Positions 1 through 10,389 of a stretch of DNA of 64,000 nucleotides are shown here, piece by piece. The position numbers and the translations under genes are program-made. Numbering within the stretch: position 1 is the first letter of the stretch; each line of letters begins with the position of its first letter. The notes beneath the pieces are model-generated. The model worked only from the letters and a program-made list of their open reading frames with translations. It made no database searches and was not told where the DNA came from. Source of the DNA: Rutpela maculata (lineage: Eukaryota > Arthropoda > Insecta > Coleoptera > Cerambycidae); contig OW386290.2 of assembly GCA_936432065.2 (NCBI GenBank), positions 50,176,843 to 50,240,842 on the forward strand. The letters run 5' to 3'.

Positions 1-183
1 AAAATATTCAAGGAAACTAAGATTTCTTTCTTAACAATTTTTTCAAAAAAAATTTTTTAAAGTCACTCTGTACACATGTTTAAATGTCCTAAAAATATCT
101 TCAATTTGTTGTGCCCAACATGGTCCTCGCTTAAAAAATAAGAAAGTTACAATCCTGGGGAGTTTTAAGTGGCGCACCCTGTA
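1..183. mobile_element. Right end of a foldback MITE (family F1), cut by the window edge
   Basis: The window opens inside a repeat whose right end reads AGTGGCGCACCCTGTA near 168-182. The same 180 bases, diverged, form the right arm of the complete palindromic copy at 49043-49821. No coding potential is seen. Confidence 0.75.
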
Positions 184-1074
184 CAAGAGAAGCTAATGTA
201 AAAAAAAGTTTTGCTCCAATAGTTATAACCGCTCAGTGACAGACATAAATAACTTATCTGTAGACAATATTGGATGTTTGTCTGTCAGGAGGCAACACAA
301 AAATATTTTGTTTGGCTCTAGCAATGCTAGAAAGTATCAATAAAAAGTTTTCTTCGTGTTACTGTACGTTTGTTTTCGCTGCTCAGCACCACAGGTAAAC
401 AAATAGACATAGAACCACATTTCTTTATCACATCCTAGCATCATCCTATTATACTATGTTCTGATGAGTAAAATAACATAAACCATAACAATAAATTTAC
501 TTTGCAGGTAAGTTCAGCCTCAAAAATCATATGCAGAGCCTTTTTTGTCCATGTCACGCATTAAACTTGGTGAGTTTTTAAAATAATTTGTTTAAAATTT
601 TTTTTAAATCGCACTTCATTTATGTTAACATCCTGGTGAAGTTAGGCCATTAACTATTCCACCACTCAACCAGTGCACATACGCACAACCAACAACACAA
701 CAACTATTCTTTGCGACATTGCTATCTGCCGCAGCTGTGATTCTAACTCAGTCTAGCCCACTGCTATCGTCTCGGCAACACATTAAAAACGCCATTAAAT
801 ATCTACATCCTAGCTAGAATTCAAACCCGGAACCCAGTGGTTTCAAGCCTAACATTTCTTTATAAAAAAGTTTTGCTTGTCTTAGGATGTCATAAACAGT
901 TGCCGAATTGAAGATAAATTATTCAGAGAATTCTAAAAATTAGAAAATATGAAATCGACTTTTCATCGATTTTTATTGAAAATTTTATTTAACAAAGTCT
1001 TTTCAATTATAAAGAAAAGCATTTAAATACGGAATTTAGTTGCGGAATAAGGAAATGACAATTTTCAAAGCAAA
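184..1074. other. AT-rich non-coding stretch
   Basis: No credible gene is visible. Around 812-850 the minus strand reads GGGTTCCGGGTTTGAATTC, which resembles the T-arm and B box of a tRNA and may be a worn SINE fragment, but no matching A box is evident. Confidence 0.5.
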
Positions 1075-1936
1075 AAAATAGTATATTGTTTAATTAGAAG
1101 TAAAAGTGATACTTTTGTGACGACTCTGTAGGTTTGCAATAATTACAGACGAGTCACAATAAGCGGCGAATAAAACATGCTATTTTTTCTTCAAACGTCG
1201 ATTAGCTATAAAAAAAATAAAGATAAAAAATCTCGAATTTCACCACCAGAAACGTATTGTGTTAATATCGGATGGCCGGTGCATTAAATAAAACACGCAT
1301 TGTTATGGATATTACTTTTTCTGCCGCTCACAGCGTCAGAAAAAGTACTTTTTTCTGAAATCGATCGGCAATGGCTACATTTTCGGCACGATTTCAGATC
1401 GAAAAATGCACAATTCCAGTATTTTAATCCGTTGCTAAGAAACTATCACAAAACAGCCTGGAGAAGATCCGTTGCCAAGCAACGATCAACAAAACCGTAC
1501 GGGAATATTACTTCCCATACGGTTTTTATGTATATTTTAAACAGTAAATAAATACACCCAGACAAACCAACTCACATTAAAATTGCATTTATTAGTAAAC
1601 AGTTAGATTGTAATGAAGAAATGTTATGCATTCATACAAATTCCTTAATTTACAATAATATTGATTGCGATTTCAGAAAAAATAGTATGTGTGCTTCGGT
1701 GTGAAAGCACATACTCGGACTTCGATGCTTGTTGGCTTCGGCTAGCGCCTTGGCCAACAATTTGTATCGTCGTCCGGGAATGTCTTGCTTTCACACCTAA
1801 ATACACAATATACTATTACCTCCGTTGTTAATGGCGACGCATAGCCATCTAAAATGTCAAACTTTGATGTCGTAATATGAGTTAAGAAATGTCATGATTT
1901 TCTGACGTTTGATGAAAAAAACATTTTATTCAACTA
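1075..1936. repeat. Dispersed repeat F2, copy 1, with about 465 bases of extra sequence
   Basis: The blocks 1075-1351 and 1815-1936 match, in order, the repeat at 55516-55920 (shared landmarks AATAGTATATTGTT, GACGAGTCACAA, AACGTCGATTAGCTATAAAA, ACCTCCGTTGTTAATGG). In the second copy the two blocks are adjacent, so 1352-1814 looks like an insertion here, or a deletion there. A short ORF at 1300-1551 starts with TTG and is not considered coding. Confidence 0.6.
1681..1816. mobile_element. Small palindromic element
   Basis: The ends AATAGTATGTGTGCTTCGG and the mirror-image TTTCACACCTAAATACACAATATACTATT region (split here at 1790-1816) form an imperfect inverted repeat around a GC-richer centre. 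It lies inside the extra sequence of repeat F2 copy 1. A similar palindrome occurs at 51583-51722. Confidence 0.5.
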
Positions 1937-1989
1937 AGTTGAAAACTATTCCACTAGTACACATTTTTAAAATCTTTTTCTAAATTCTT

Positions 1990-2790
1990 CATTAAATTTA
2001 TGGTTGCAGCAGCATCCACAATGTTTTGCTTTAATAAATCTACTAAGTCGTCTTCGAAATCGTTAGCGTACACTTTTTGCCTTATACCATAAGAAGTAAT
2101 AAAACGGAGTTAAATCTGGCGAATGGGCTGGCCGTGGTGTTGGTCCATAGCGGCCAATCCACCTGCCGTGGAAGTGATTGTCTAACCAGTGTCTAACTAG
2201 AATTTTAGTATGTGCTGGGCACCCACCTTGCTGAAATTTTTTTTTTGTCTAAATTCTAAATTTTCATTGTCCAGTTCGTCCAAAAAAAATTATTCAAAAA
2301 ATAAGGACCGATTATTCTGTGATGCATTAGGCACCAAACATTTACTTTTTTAAACTTTTGACTATTAGTGGTAATTCGGAAATTAGGATTTTTCTGAGCA
2401 CATTACCCTCTATTCTTAGAGGAGACTGCCAGTCGTAAAAATAGATTCTTCCATGAATAAAATGTTTAGATGAAATGATTCTATGTGCTAAAATTTTCTC
2501 ACCCATAGCTAAACAAAAGTGCAAACGACGAGCATTATCTCCGACTTAAAGTTTGTGAATAAATTTAGATTTGATGCGTAAAATTTGTTGCTGACAAATT
2601 CTCTGAATATGAGATTTGCTTATACCTAAATTTATTGATCTTTTTCTTAACGACCATTTTGGGTGTTTTTGTACAGATTATTTCACTCATTAACGCTATA
2701 GCCAATGAGAGCCCGTTTTTTCACAACATTGCACCAATCAAATGTCATTAGTAGTGGTAATTCAAGCTAGATCGGCTTTTGACAGTACCA
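1990..2790 (-). pseudogene. Decayed Tc1/mariner-like (IS630 superfamily) transposase
   Basis: Read on the minus strand in shifting frames, the region gives an HTH-like stretch (GISKSHIQRICQQ near 2640-2600), a middle piece with ARRLHFCLAMGEKILAHR near 2530-2480, and a C-terminal block with WIGRYGP then HSPDLTPFYYFLW near 2160-2087. The last block is the hallmark of DDE transposases of this superfamily. The expected acidic residue in the PFDYFLW position is a Tyr codon at 2099-2101, so even this motif is dead. Frame changes and stops break the gene throughout. No clear terminal inverted repeats were found. In the intact family the protein cuts and pastes its own element at TA sites. Confidence 0.7.
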
Positions 2791-3796
2791 ACATGCAAAA
2801 TTTATCGCTCTAATTTTTTATGTCGCTGCAGCGGCAAATACTGCGATAATTTTTTGACGTTTTGTTTCGTGAAATATTTTCGGCAAATAGGGCAACTCAC
2901 GCTTTTAAATTTTATCTATAAATATCTTCTCTAGCTTATTACTAATTGTTAACTTACCTTGTAAATTGTAATATTGTATTATGTACTAGCAAACATAAAC
3001 ACACCACATATATAGTAAACAATCGTCAGTTCCAAAGAGAAGCCTGTCTGAAATATATAGGCTATAACCCTTGCCTATCTGTAACTATTTCAATTTGCCT
3101 ACTTTTCAATCAGGTAACAATAATATACAAAGATTGTACTTAATATACCTAGCTCATAATACAGGAACAAGTCAAACACAGCTTTCAATAGCTCAATAAC
3201 GTAGTTACAAAGTTAAGCAAATCACTTATTATAAATGTCAAGTAAACACATTCGCTCTGGAAACAAATTAAAAATGTACCTAGGTACCTACTTACTTACA
3301 TTAATCTATCAAAAAGTAACTAGTTGAATCAAAGCTGTGCAATATTTTAATTTGTTGTATTTAAAATTCACTCTGCCTAACGAAGCAAACCTCAATATAA
3401 TTTGTAAACTTCGTAAGTTAAAAAATAAGGATTAAATACGTAAATATGAATCAATGAACAATTATTATGAAATATAACTCTAGTAGCGGTAGCGCTAGAT
3501 GGCGCTCTCTATGTCAATCTCGGAACCATGAGTGTATAGTAATAAATAGGCGGGAGGGACATCGGGAATAAAGTAGTGCTCGCAGATTAAAGATGTAGTG
3601 CTCTCTCTGTCGTTCCTCGTCATATTGCACCTCAGAAACGCCTGAAAGGTGTTAAGCCAGTCTATATATTATAATATCTAAAATTTCAACTCGTTTTATT
3701 TACTAGTTGCCATAGAAACGTCACTAGATTATTTTAAAATATAGGGAATCTCCATTGTTTCTACTGCGTTTGTTTCAGATTTGCTGTTTTGACAAT
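2791..3796. other. AT-rich non-coding stretch
   Basis: No gene is supported. The segment 3480-3665 is richer in G and C (GCGCTAGATGGCGCTCTCT, then CTCTCTCTGTCGTTCCTCG) and could be part of a solo LTR, but no TG...CA ends or target duplication could be fixed. Confidence 0.4.
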
Positions 3797-4190
3797 ATGA
3801 GTCGGTTTGGAAATATTTCTGTATATCAAATTAATGAGGAAATTGAAAATAAAGGTCAGTAAACTCTAAAAAGTGACAAGAAAACGTCTGAAGGCAGTTA
3901 ATGAGAAAACATAATATTGAAGATGTACTTAATGAATTATTTATTCGTGAAATATTCTCCTCAAATACCACTCGTGCTTTAAATTTTATCTAAAAATTTG
4001 TTCTCAAGCCAAGTTGCTAAGTTAATATAACTCGTGCAAATTGGCAGTTTATTATCAAAGATTAAATCCCTCCCGCTAAAGCGGTCGGGATTTAATCAGA
4101 TAATAAACTGTCAATTTGCACTCTTTATATTACCAGGCAACACGCTTTCGAAAAAATTTTCGATAAAATTTTAAGCACTAGTGATATTAC
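3790..4190. repeat. Repeat F3, copy 1, with palindromic core
   Basis: The core 3972-4184 is an imperfect palindrome: arms 3972-4075 (ACTCGTGCTTTAAATTTTATC) and 4085-4182 fold around GGGATTTAATC at the centre. The whole block matches 32290-32700 in opposite orientation, including the flank carrying the exon-like segment. Confidence 0.65.
3797..3854 (+). CDS. Exon-like start within repeat F3, possible tyrosine-recombinase-family first exon
   Basis: An ATG at 3797 opens 19 codons beginning MSRFGNISVYQINEEIENK and running into GTCAGT, a plausible splice donor, at 3855. The peptide resembles the starts of Crypton-like recombinase genes that are multi-copy in insects, but this is from memory of the family pattern and the stretch is short. 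The same segment, damaged, recurs in the inverted copy near 32640-32700, so it travels with the repeat. No downstream exon was identified. Confidence 0.25.
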
Positions 4191-7180
4191 ATACGATAAA
4201 ACTACAAGACTAGCAGCGTCAACTTCATTTAATTTGTTTTTTGTTTTTTTTAATATTTTTTACATCCCCAGTGGAATCAAATTGATAAATTAATTTACGC
4301 ACTGCTTTGCGAGGCGTTTTAACATCTGAATACTTCTTATTAAAAACTTACATTGCATATTTATAAGAAACATTTCCGTTTCCACAGCATTTGACCAAGG
4401 GCATAAATCCAATATTCAGTAATTAACATTTTTATAGAAAATACAAATTACGAATAAATATATATTACACTGACATTGGCATTAATCAATGGCATTACTT
4501 GATGTAACTTCATCTGTCGATGAAGAATTTAGAAAAAATTAGAAAAATGTGTACTAGTAGGAGGTCTAAATAGTTTTCATTTTAGTTGAATAAAATGTTA
4601 TTTTTCTTTTGAAAATTGTTATTTCCTTATTTCGCAACAAAACTTCGTATTTAAGCTTTTCTTCATAACTGAAAGAACTTTGTTAAATAAAATTTTTAAT
4701 AAAAATGTAAAAAAAAGTAGTTTGCTTTCATGTTTTTTTATTTTTATAATACCCTGTATAATTTATCTTAAGTTTGACAAATTCTTATGACTTCCTAAGA
4801 CGAGCAAAACATTTTATAAATATTAACTCTTCGGCAAATCAAAAATAAGCAAGTTTGCCAAGAGTGCCCCACTATGTTGCCCTTTTCGCAATAAAACACC
4901 TGACATTCACGTTACATCTTTTATGGTATTCGTCGCATGCTCGTGCTAGATAGAGACTGATTATATTATTATATTTTACAAGCCTCAATGTCTTTTTGCT
5001 GTTTAGATAATAATGCTGATATCCAACAAAGATTTTACAATTTTATGTACTCTGTCATTGCTGCACTTAAGCTTTTTAGCACAGCTTATTGGTCAAATCG
5101 TATATCCTATTTAACAAAAATTTTTATGTTTTGATAGAAAAATAGATGAAAAATACACGTCTGTTTTAAATATAGCTGATTCAATATAATTTTGACTTTC
5201 CATTCTTATCATTTGCAATTTATTTTATAAAATAACCATGCCTTACATTTTACTTGCGTTAACAACAAAAAATAAAATCTTTTCTTTGCACGAGATGGAC
5301 AGTATAACGAATATTTTTAGTATCTGACTGTATGAAACTCCTAAACAATTCTAAAATATACTCATATCCCCTAAAAAGGGTCGAATTCGTATCAACAATT
5401 GACATAGAAATTGGATTATTTGAGGTCTTTGTTCAAAATTTTACGATCGTGATCTCATCCCTTGTTTGTCGCTAGACCACCCCATTTTCTATTCCAATCT
5501 ATAAATAAAAGAAATAAATTGAGGTAGTTTATGAACTGTGAAAAATTACTTTAAAGCTAGAGCAGTCGTAAAATATTTAACAGTTTTATCACAGATTAGA
5601 AAGGAATCTGGTTTTATTTTACAATATGTTTTATTTTGCGTTTATTATTTTAAAGATTGTTCCTCGATGAAGACATTACATAAGCGCCCGCAGTTTAATT
5701 AATTTTGGTTATTTCAATTTGTACCGTTAATTGACCTAGTTGTTTGAACATTATATCGATATCATATCAAAATATTAATTACATTTCATCAACTGAATTC
5801 TCTTGTCATGGTGTATTACTTGCTGAGTTACGTAACTCCAATAGATCGGTTCAAAATAATACTTCCGAGATACTAATACCTTTAAATTATTATAAAATAC
5901 CGAATTTAAAACAATAGGTTTTAAATATCTCTGATATGCGGGCAACATACAAGTATTAGGCATTTGCAACCAGTGAAAATGTATAAAATAATAGTGAACT
6001 TCAATCATCTAATTTTAACGCGTATTTTCTGACAAATACCATGTCTAAATAAAATAAATGTTATACTTTTCACTCGATTTGTTGAACTTTTTGTATGATT
6101 GTTGCACATTATATAGAATACTCTTTGGACATTTATAAATCTACATGAGAATTATAATGTAGTGCAGTTAGACCTCAAAAGTGCATTAGATCTATTATTT
6201 TTTTAATTTTCAGAAACTGAAAAAGAAACTTTTTAAAAATAATTTGAATGTGATATATCTCCAACAATTTTGGTAATCTTCTAGCGAAAATTTATATTCG
6301 ATTTTGAGTGACAGTGAGAGTGAGTGATGATATCTAAAATTTCAACATTGAAAATGGTGAATTGAATATAGCCGAGATAAAATGAAATATCATAAAAAAA
6401 TCACTGAAAAAAAGTTTAAAAGTGGCTTGAAGCATTAGCCCCTAATTATGAATCGTCTATAATAATTACGTATTGTCGTCTTCTGCATAAAATATTTGAC
6501 TTTCTTATATTGTGAAAATATATGTAAAGAACTAAGAATAAGAAAATGGATACGTTGAATGTAACGACATGCTGGAATAGCCGATCGATTCAGATATTTT
6601 CTCAGTTTCCAGCAATTCAAGTACTAAAAATCTGATCTACAGCCACTTTAGCGATATTACACGTTGGGCATACTAGATTTGGCATAAAACGAATGTTCAA
6701 TAAAAAGAACGTCAAGATAAGTAATGCAATATAAAAACAAAATTGTATATTCTGAAAATTTCATTAAATGGGGTAGTTTCCATTTCTTTTAAATTCAGTT
6801 TTGGTGATATATATCGAGTAATGTTATTATTTTAGCAATTACTGCATAATCAACTTAAACCAAAACAATAATTTCTTAAATAAAAATAAGAAATAAGAAT
6901 ACGCCCGTCTAGATGCAGATTTCAAACGATTTTATTTGGCGGGAAATAATTTAACCAATAACAGACAACATTCGCTTAGACTGTAACTATCTTATTTGAA
7001 TGCCAAATTGTATATTTTCTTTACGTTATTTTGACTATAACACATCTATTTTGCTCAATATCTTGAAAATCAATAAATATTATATACATGTATTTCGAAG
7101 GAATTTAAAGTTATTTACATTTGTTATTATTTAGAAGTTATCTTGAAAAGGTAAACAAAATTCTCGGCGAGTATTATGTC
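4191..7180. other. AT-rich non-coding stretch
   Basis: About 3 kb with no protein similarity, RNA gene or well-formed terminal repeat that I can recognise. The part near 6080-6180 (TTGAACTTTTTGTATGATTG, GCACATTATATAGAATACTC) resembles 54020-54130, so it probably includes an old dispersed repeat. The short ORFs here have no recognisable content. Confidence 0.5.
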
Positions 7181-7189
7181 GCAACATTG

Positions 7190-7197
7190 TATAAAAA
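7190..7197 (+). promoter_or_regulatory. Possible TATA box
   Basis: TATAAAAA lies about 25 bases upstream of TTCAACTTT (around 7214-7222), a fair initiator position, and about 160 bases upstream of the ATG of the exon at 7352. The spacing suits an RNA polymerase II promoter for that exon, but there is no other evidence. Confidence 0.35.
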
Positions 7198-7351
7198 CGG
7201 CTCTCTTCCAACTTTCAACTTTGCTTGTTTGCTGTCAGTTGTCAATTCTTGTCATAATATAAGTGAAAGAAACATAGGTTAGATTTACTTGTTGTTTGTT
7301 TATGTAGCGTTTGATTTCGTGTTTTTTATATTTTATCAATAAACTATTAAG

Positions 7352-7479
7352 ATGGAGTTGAATTTTGTGAAAGGAGATTCATCCAATCTGCCCAAAGTTG
7401 ATTACGACATGATAGATTCTTTCTATAAACAAAATTTGGATTTTTTGTCAGCAAATGTGAAGAATGTGAAAACGCAAAG
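7352..7479 (+). CDS. Candidate first coding exon, YqaJ/SWIM-type multi-copy insect gene family
   Basis: The ATG at 7352 opens 42 codons plus two bases, ending at AAAG followed by GTAAAC, a plausible splice donor, at 7480. The peptide starts MELNFVKGDSSNLPKVDYD and continues with SFYKQNLDFLSA and VKNVKTQ. This spacing of an NLPKVD motif, an aromatic/D block and a VK(G/N)VKT block recalls the N-terminus of a large insect family whose later exons hold a SWIM-type CxC...CxH motif and a YqaJ-like exonuclease domain. I recognise the pattern only; downstream exons are not visible in the following kilobase, so this may be a lone exon copy. A TATA-like box and a 5' leader of about 130 bases precede it. 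The alternative is an unrelated host gene whose later exons lie far away or outside the window. Confidence 0.45.
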
Positions 7480-7559
7480 GTAAACACTTCTATTTAAGTA
7501 TGTAAGTACACATTATTAGTAAGTGTATTTTGGATCTGTAGGAACTGGTTTAAACTTAC

Positions 7560-7737
7560 TTCAAAATGATCTTCACAACAAAATATAAAAGAACCTGAAG
7601 GGATGGGATCAGAATTATTTGAAGCTTGCCACCAAGTTCTTCGAATATCCATATTTCTTGGAACAGTTACAAAAAATTTTTCCGACGCATTTATACTTGT
7701 TTCCACAACTTTTTATAAAACATCTTTTCGACGACAT
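7560..7737 (-). pseudogene. THAP zinc-finger first exon, frameshifted
   Basis: On the minus strand an ATG at 7737 gives MSSKRCFIKSCGNK, the Cys-x4-Cys start of a THAP domain. After one base of frame change the reading continues with ASEKFFVTVPRNMDIRRTWW and then FCCEDHFE, which supplies the Trp and the Cys/His of the C2CH pattern. Directly after the Glu codon lies GTAAGT (7559-7554), a consensus splice donor at the position where THAP exons often end. THAP domains bind DNA and occur in P-element-type transposases and in host transcription factors. The frameshift between codon 14 and the ASEKFF block suggests a pseudogene. It sits on the opposite strand just downstream of the exon at 7352-7479, inside what would be that gene's first intron. 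Confidence 0.65.
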
Positions 7738-7739
7738 TA

Positions 7740-8256
7740 TCTATTATTTTTAAATAACAGCAAATACATCGATAAAATAAATTGAAATGTTTTAAATCAA
7801 CACGATCCGTTAGAACACATCTGTCATTTGACTGGTCGTTAACATTGTTGTCATGTTTTGCTAAATATGTTTTCAAAAATCTAATGGGCATTAAAAATTA
7901 TTTAAAATATTAATAATCACGCCTATTATTATTTTTTACATAAAAAAATTAGATTTCGTGGATAAGTATATTAAAATTGATTTAATAAATAAGCTTTATA
8001 CTCCTGTTAACTATTCTATCAACAAATCCATACAGTTCAACTACGTCATCGGAAAGTTTAACGACATCACCAATTTAAAACACCTGTGGCTCCACTTATT
8101 ATAACTTCTGTTTTCTCAAAAAATTGATAATTATTTTCGCGGAAATCTGTATTGGAAGGCTTATTTCTGCATATTCTATGATAGTATTCAATAAAAAAAA
8201 ATATGAAAATACCCCATTGTGTGTGAAACCTCTTTAAAGTTTACGTAGACTGTATT
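7740..8256. other. AT-rich non-coding stretch
   Basis: No gene or repeat structure is recognised. Confidence 0.4.
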
Positions 8257-8799
8257 ATACAGGGTGATTCGCGAACAATGTGCCATAGCCTAATGACAGA
8301 TAGAACACTTCAAGGCAAGTCTAGATCAACAAGGAAAAACATTTTTAGCCACTGATTAAGAAAATACAGGGTGTTTTATGCATTTGGTCTGAAAATTCAA
8401 AGATCTATATCTCTGCAATGGTTAGATGTAATCGAATGAAATTTACCAGTAACATTCCTCAGCCGGGACTTGTCAGAATGGCCTACTTGGTTTTAAAAAA
8501 TCCAGGCCTGGACTCGGAAAAATCTGCCCTCCTCGTTTTTTACAAAAAAGTATATTTTTCGATCGCATTTCTGGAAAACTATCAGCGAATTCAGAAAGTT
8601 CAAAAAAATTCCATCACAAAACAATTTGGCGCTTCACGGCAACAATTTGATAGAGTCTATTCAACTGCTTCAGATCCATATCCCTTCTAAGACTTCACAT
8701 AATACATAGCAAAAATCTCCCTACCTAGTCGATAAGAAAAAGAAAAAACAATATAAGAAAGATACCTACAATTTGGTGTTCTAATTGTTCCTAGATTTC
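8257..8799. mobile_element. MITE-like sequence with ACAGGGTG ends
   Basis: ACAGGGTGATTCGCGAAC begins at 8259 and a second ACAGGGTGTTTTATGC at 8366. Such ends are typical of abundant insect MITEs and recur at 14711, 20095, 49043 and 54355. A matching opposite end was not found, so the limits are approximate. The 90-codon ORF at 8418-8690 lies in this sequence and has no recognisable content. Confidence 0.35.
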
Positions 8800-9019
8800 T
8801 TAGGGCCGGTTTTATAGATAAAGATTAAACCAAAGTTTAACTAGAAGTTTAAACTGAAGTTTTACTGGAGGTTTAAACTTTTGATTTTAGTGTTCGCTAA
8901 AATGCCGTTTTATAGGTACTTTCAAGATCTTCAGTTCTATCGTCATTTTATTAGTTGGTAGCATTGTGATAAATTGGTGATGGATATCATTTTCATTACT
9001 GGTACTTTGACTTTTTGCG

Positions 9020-9280
9020 ATGAGTGACAAAAGATCTTTAAATTTCAAAGTCAGTGAAATCAAACTATTGATTGAATTAGTTAAAGAAAGAGTAAAGGTG
9101 TAATCGAATGCAAGAGAAGTGATTCGGTTACTTGGAAGGATAAAGCAAATGCCTGGATTGCACGTGGGACATATTTTAAAAACGCAAATGGTTTTATCAA
9201 ATGAACTCCTAACAAATCTAAGATGTAAATATGAAAACCTAAAGAAAAATACAAAACAACAATTTGCCACCGAAAAGTCA
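9020..9280 (+). pseudogene. Myb/SANT-like accessory protein of Harbinger element, broken
   Basis: From the ATG at 9020 the frame reads MSDKRSLNFKVSEIKLLIEL and stops at 9101-9103. In another frame from 9121 it resumes DSVTWKDKANAWIA, YFKNANGFIK, and in a third frame a LKMKYENLKKNTKQ-like block. This is the order of a Myb/SANT-like (MADF/MSANTD-type) DNA-binding domain, including the TWK tryptophan. In intact Harbinger elements this second protein binds the transposase and the element ends. At least two frame changes and stops inactivate it. It abuts the remnant transposase tail to tail. Confidence 0.7.
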
Positions 9281-9488
9281 GAGTTAAATGTGGACTAATA
9301 TGTTCTAGTACTATATGCACACATTCTGTAGATATTCGAAATCGATCTACAAATTGTTTGTTATTCCACATCTGTAAATGATCAGGTTTTTCTCAGAATT
9401 TTCGTGCACGACGAGGTGCTTCTATTATATTTATAACAACGTCTTCATCGCTTGATAAAATGCCCTCAAAAATACAGAAAATGTCCAT
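9272..9488 (-). pseudogene. HARBI1-like transposase, N-terminal remnant
   Basis: On the minus strand the ATG at 9488 opens MDIFCIFEGILSSDEDVV, then APRRARKF, a TGA stop at codon 32 where Arg is expected, then MWNNKQFVDRFRIS and VLEHISPHLTLT. This is the recognisable N-terminus of HARBI1-like nucleases. The reading frame stays open to 9081, but beyond about 9280 it is only the antisense of the Myb-like gene, so the catalytic domain is deleted. Intact proteins cut the element out and insert it at TTA/TAA sites. Confidence 0.7.
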
Positions 9489-9756
9489 TTTCTTTAACTT
9501 TTTCTTTACAGAATATATAATAGGTAATTATTTGTAGGTTACGTTGAAATTTGAAGTTTCATCTTTCAAAATATTGCTAATTAATCAACCTAAGCGTGTA
9601 TAAACCTAAGTTTGGCGTTTAAACTTAAGACTGGCAGTTACTGGAAGATATAAAACGTACTTTCTGACAAAACTATCGGACCTAAGTTAAACGGAACCTA
9701 TAAAACCGGCCCTTAGTGTTTTAAAGATGCCTAATGCTACTGATGCTTCGGTCTTG

Positions 9757-10380
9757 CAGCGGCGGCTGGTGAAATTTCAATATTTTTTTTCTCGTCTGTG
9801 GCGCATGGGACCCATACGAAATTTGGGAAATAACATCTAGAGAAGCACTTCTCTAATGACCCCTAAAAAATTTTGAAAAAGCAGTTTGCGAAAAAATTTT
9901 TGAAAATTTGCTAGCCTCCCCTGGGTCTAGGGACCCCTGTTTACTTTTATTTTTTTTTGTCATATGCATTTGACTTTTCATAAAAATGCATCGACAGATT
10001 TTAGAGTTTGTGAAAATATTTTCATTACTAACTGAAATACAATGAACTGAAATTTTGTAATTTACAATTTAACAAATTACAATATTTCAATTCGTTGTAT
10101 CTCAGTTAGTAATGAAAATATTTTCACAAACTCCAAAATCTGTCGATGCATTTTTATGAAAAGTCAAATGCATATGACAAAAAAAAATAAAAGTAAACAG
10201 GGGTCCCTAGACCCAGGGGAGGCTAGCGAATTTTCAAAAATTTTTTCGCAAACTGCTTTTTCAAAATTTTTTAGGGGTCATTAGAGAAGTGCTTCTCTAG
10301 ATGTTATTTCCCAAGTTTCGTATGGGTCCCATGCGCCACAGACGAGAAAAAAAATATTGAAATTTCACCAGCCGCCACTG
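9757..10380. mobile_element. hAT-like palindromic non-autonomous element
   Basis: The two halves are near-perfect inverted copies meeting near 10065 (arms about 300 bases each). Ends are CAGCGGCGGCTGGTG at 9757 and CACCAGCCGCCACTG ending at 10380. The flanks CGGTCTTG (9749-9756) and CGGGTCTTG (10381-10389) look like an 8-bp target duplication with one inserted G, the size typical of hAT. Short ORFs inside are not genes. Confidence 0.8.
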
Positions 10381-10389
10381 CGGGTCTTG

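Larger units (their letters stand above)
8803..9712. mobile_element. PIF/Harbinger element, internally deleted
   Basis: Terminal inverted repeats GGGCCGGTTTTATAG (8803) and its complement ending at 9712 are flanked on both sides by TTA (8800-8802 and 9713-9715), the 3-bp target duplication typical of Harbinger. Inside, the starts of both Harbinger genes converge: a Myb/SANT-like gene on the plus strand (from 9020) and a transposase on the minus strand (from 9488). The rest of the transposase is missing. At 910 bp it is a non-autonomous deletion derivative. Confidence 0.85.

Noticed and set aside
1300..1551. 83-codon ORF
   Set aside because: Starts with TTG, sits across repeat F2 and the extra sequence within it, and shows no domain.
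3465..3665. Possible solo LTR
   Set aside because: Composition and a promoter-like look are suggestive, but no TG...CA ends, target duplication or second copy is visible.
8418..8690. 90-codon ORF
   Set aside because: It lies inside MITE-like sequence and has no recognisable domain.
9081..9280. Apparent continuation of the Harbinger transposase on the minus strand
   Set aside because: This part is the antisense of the Myb/SANT-like gene on the plus strand; only 9488-9272 is transposase.
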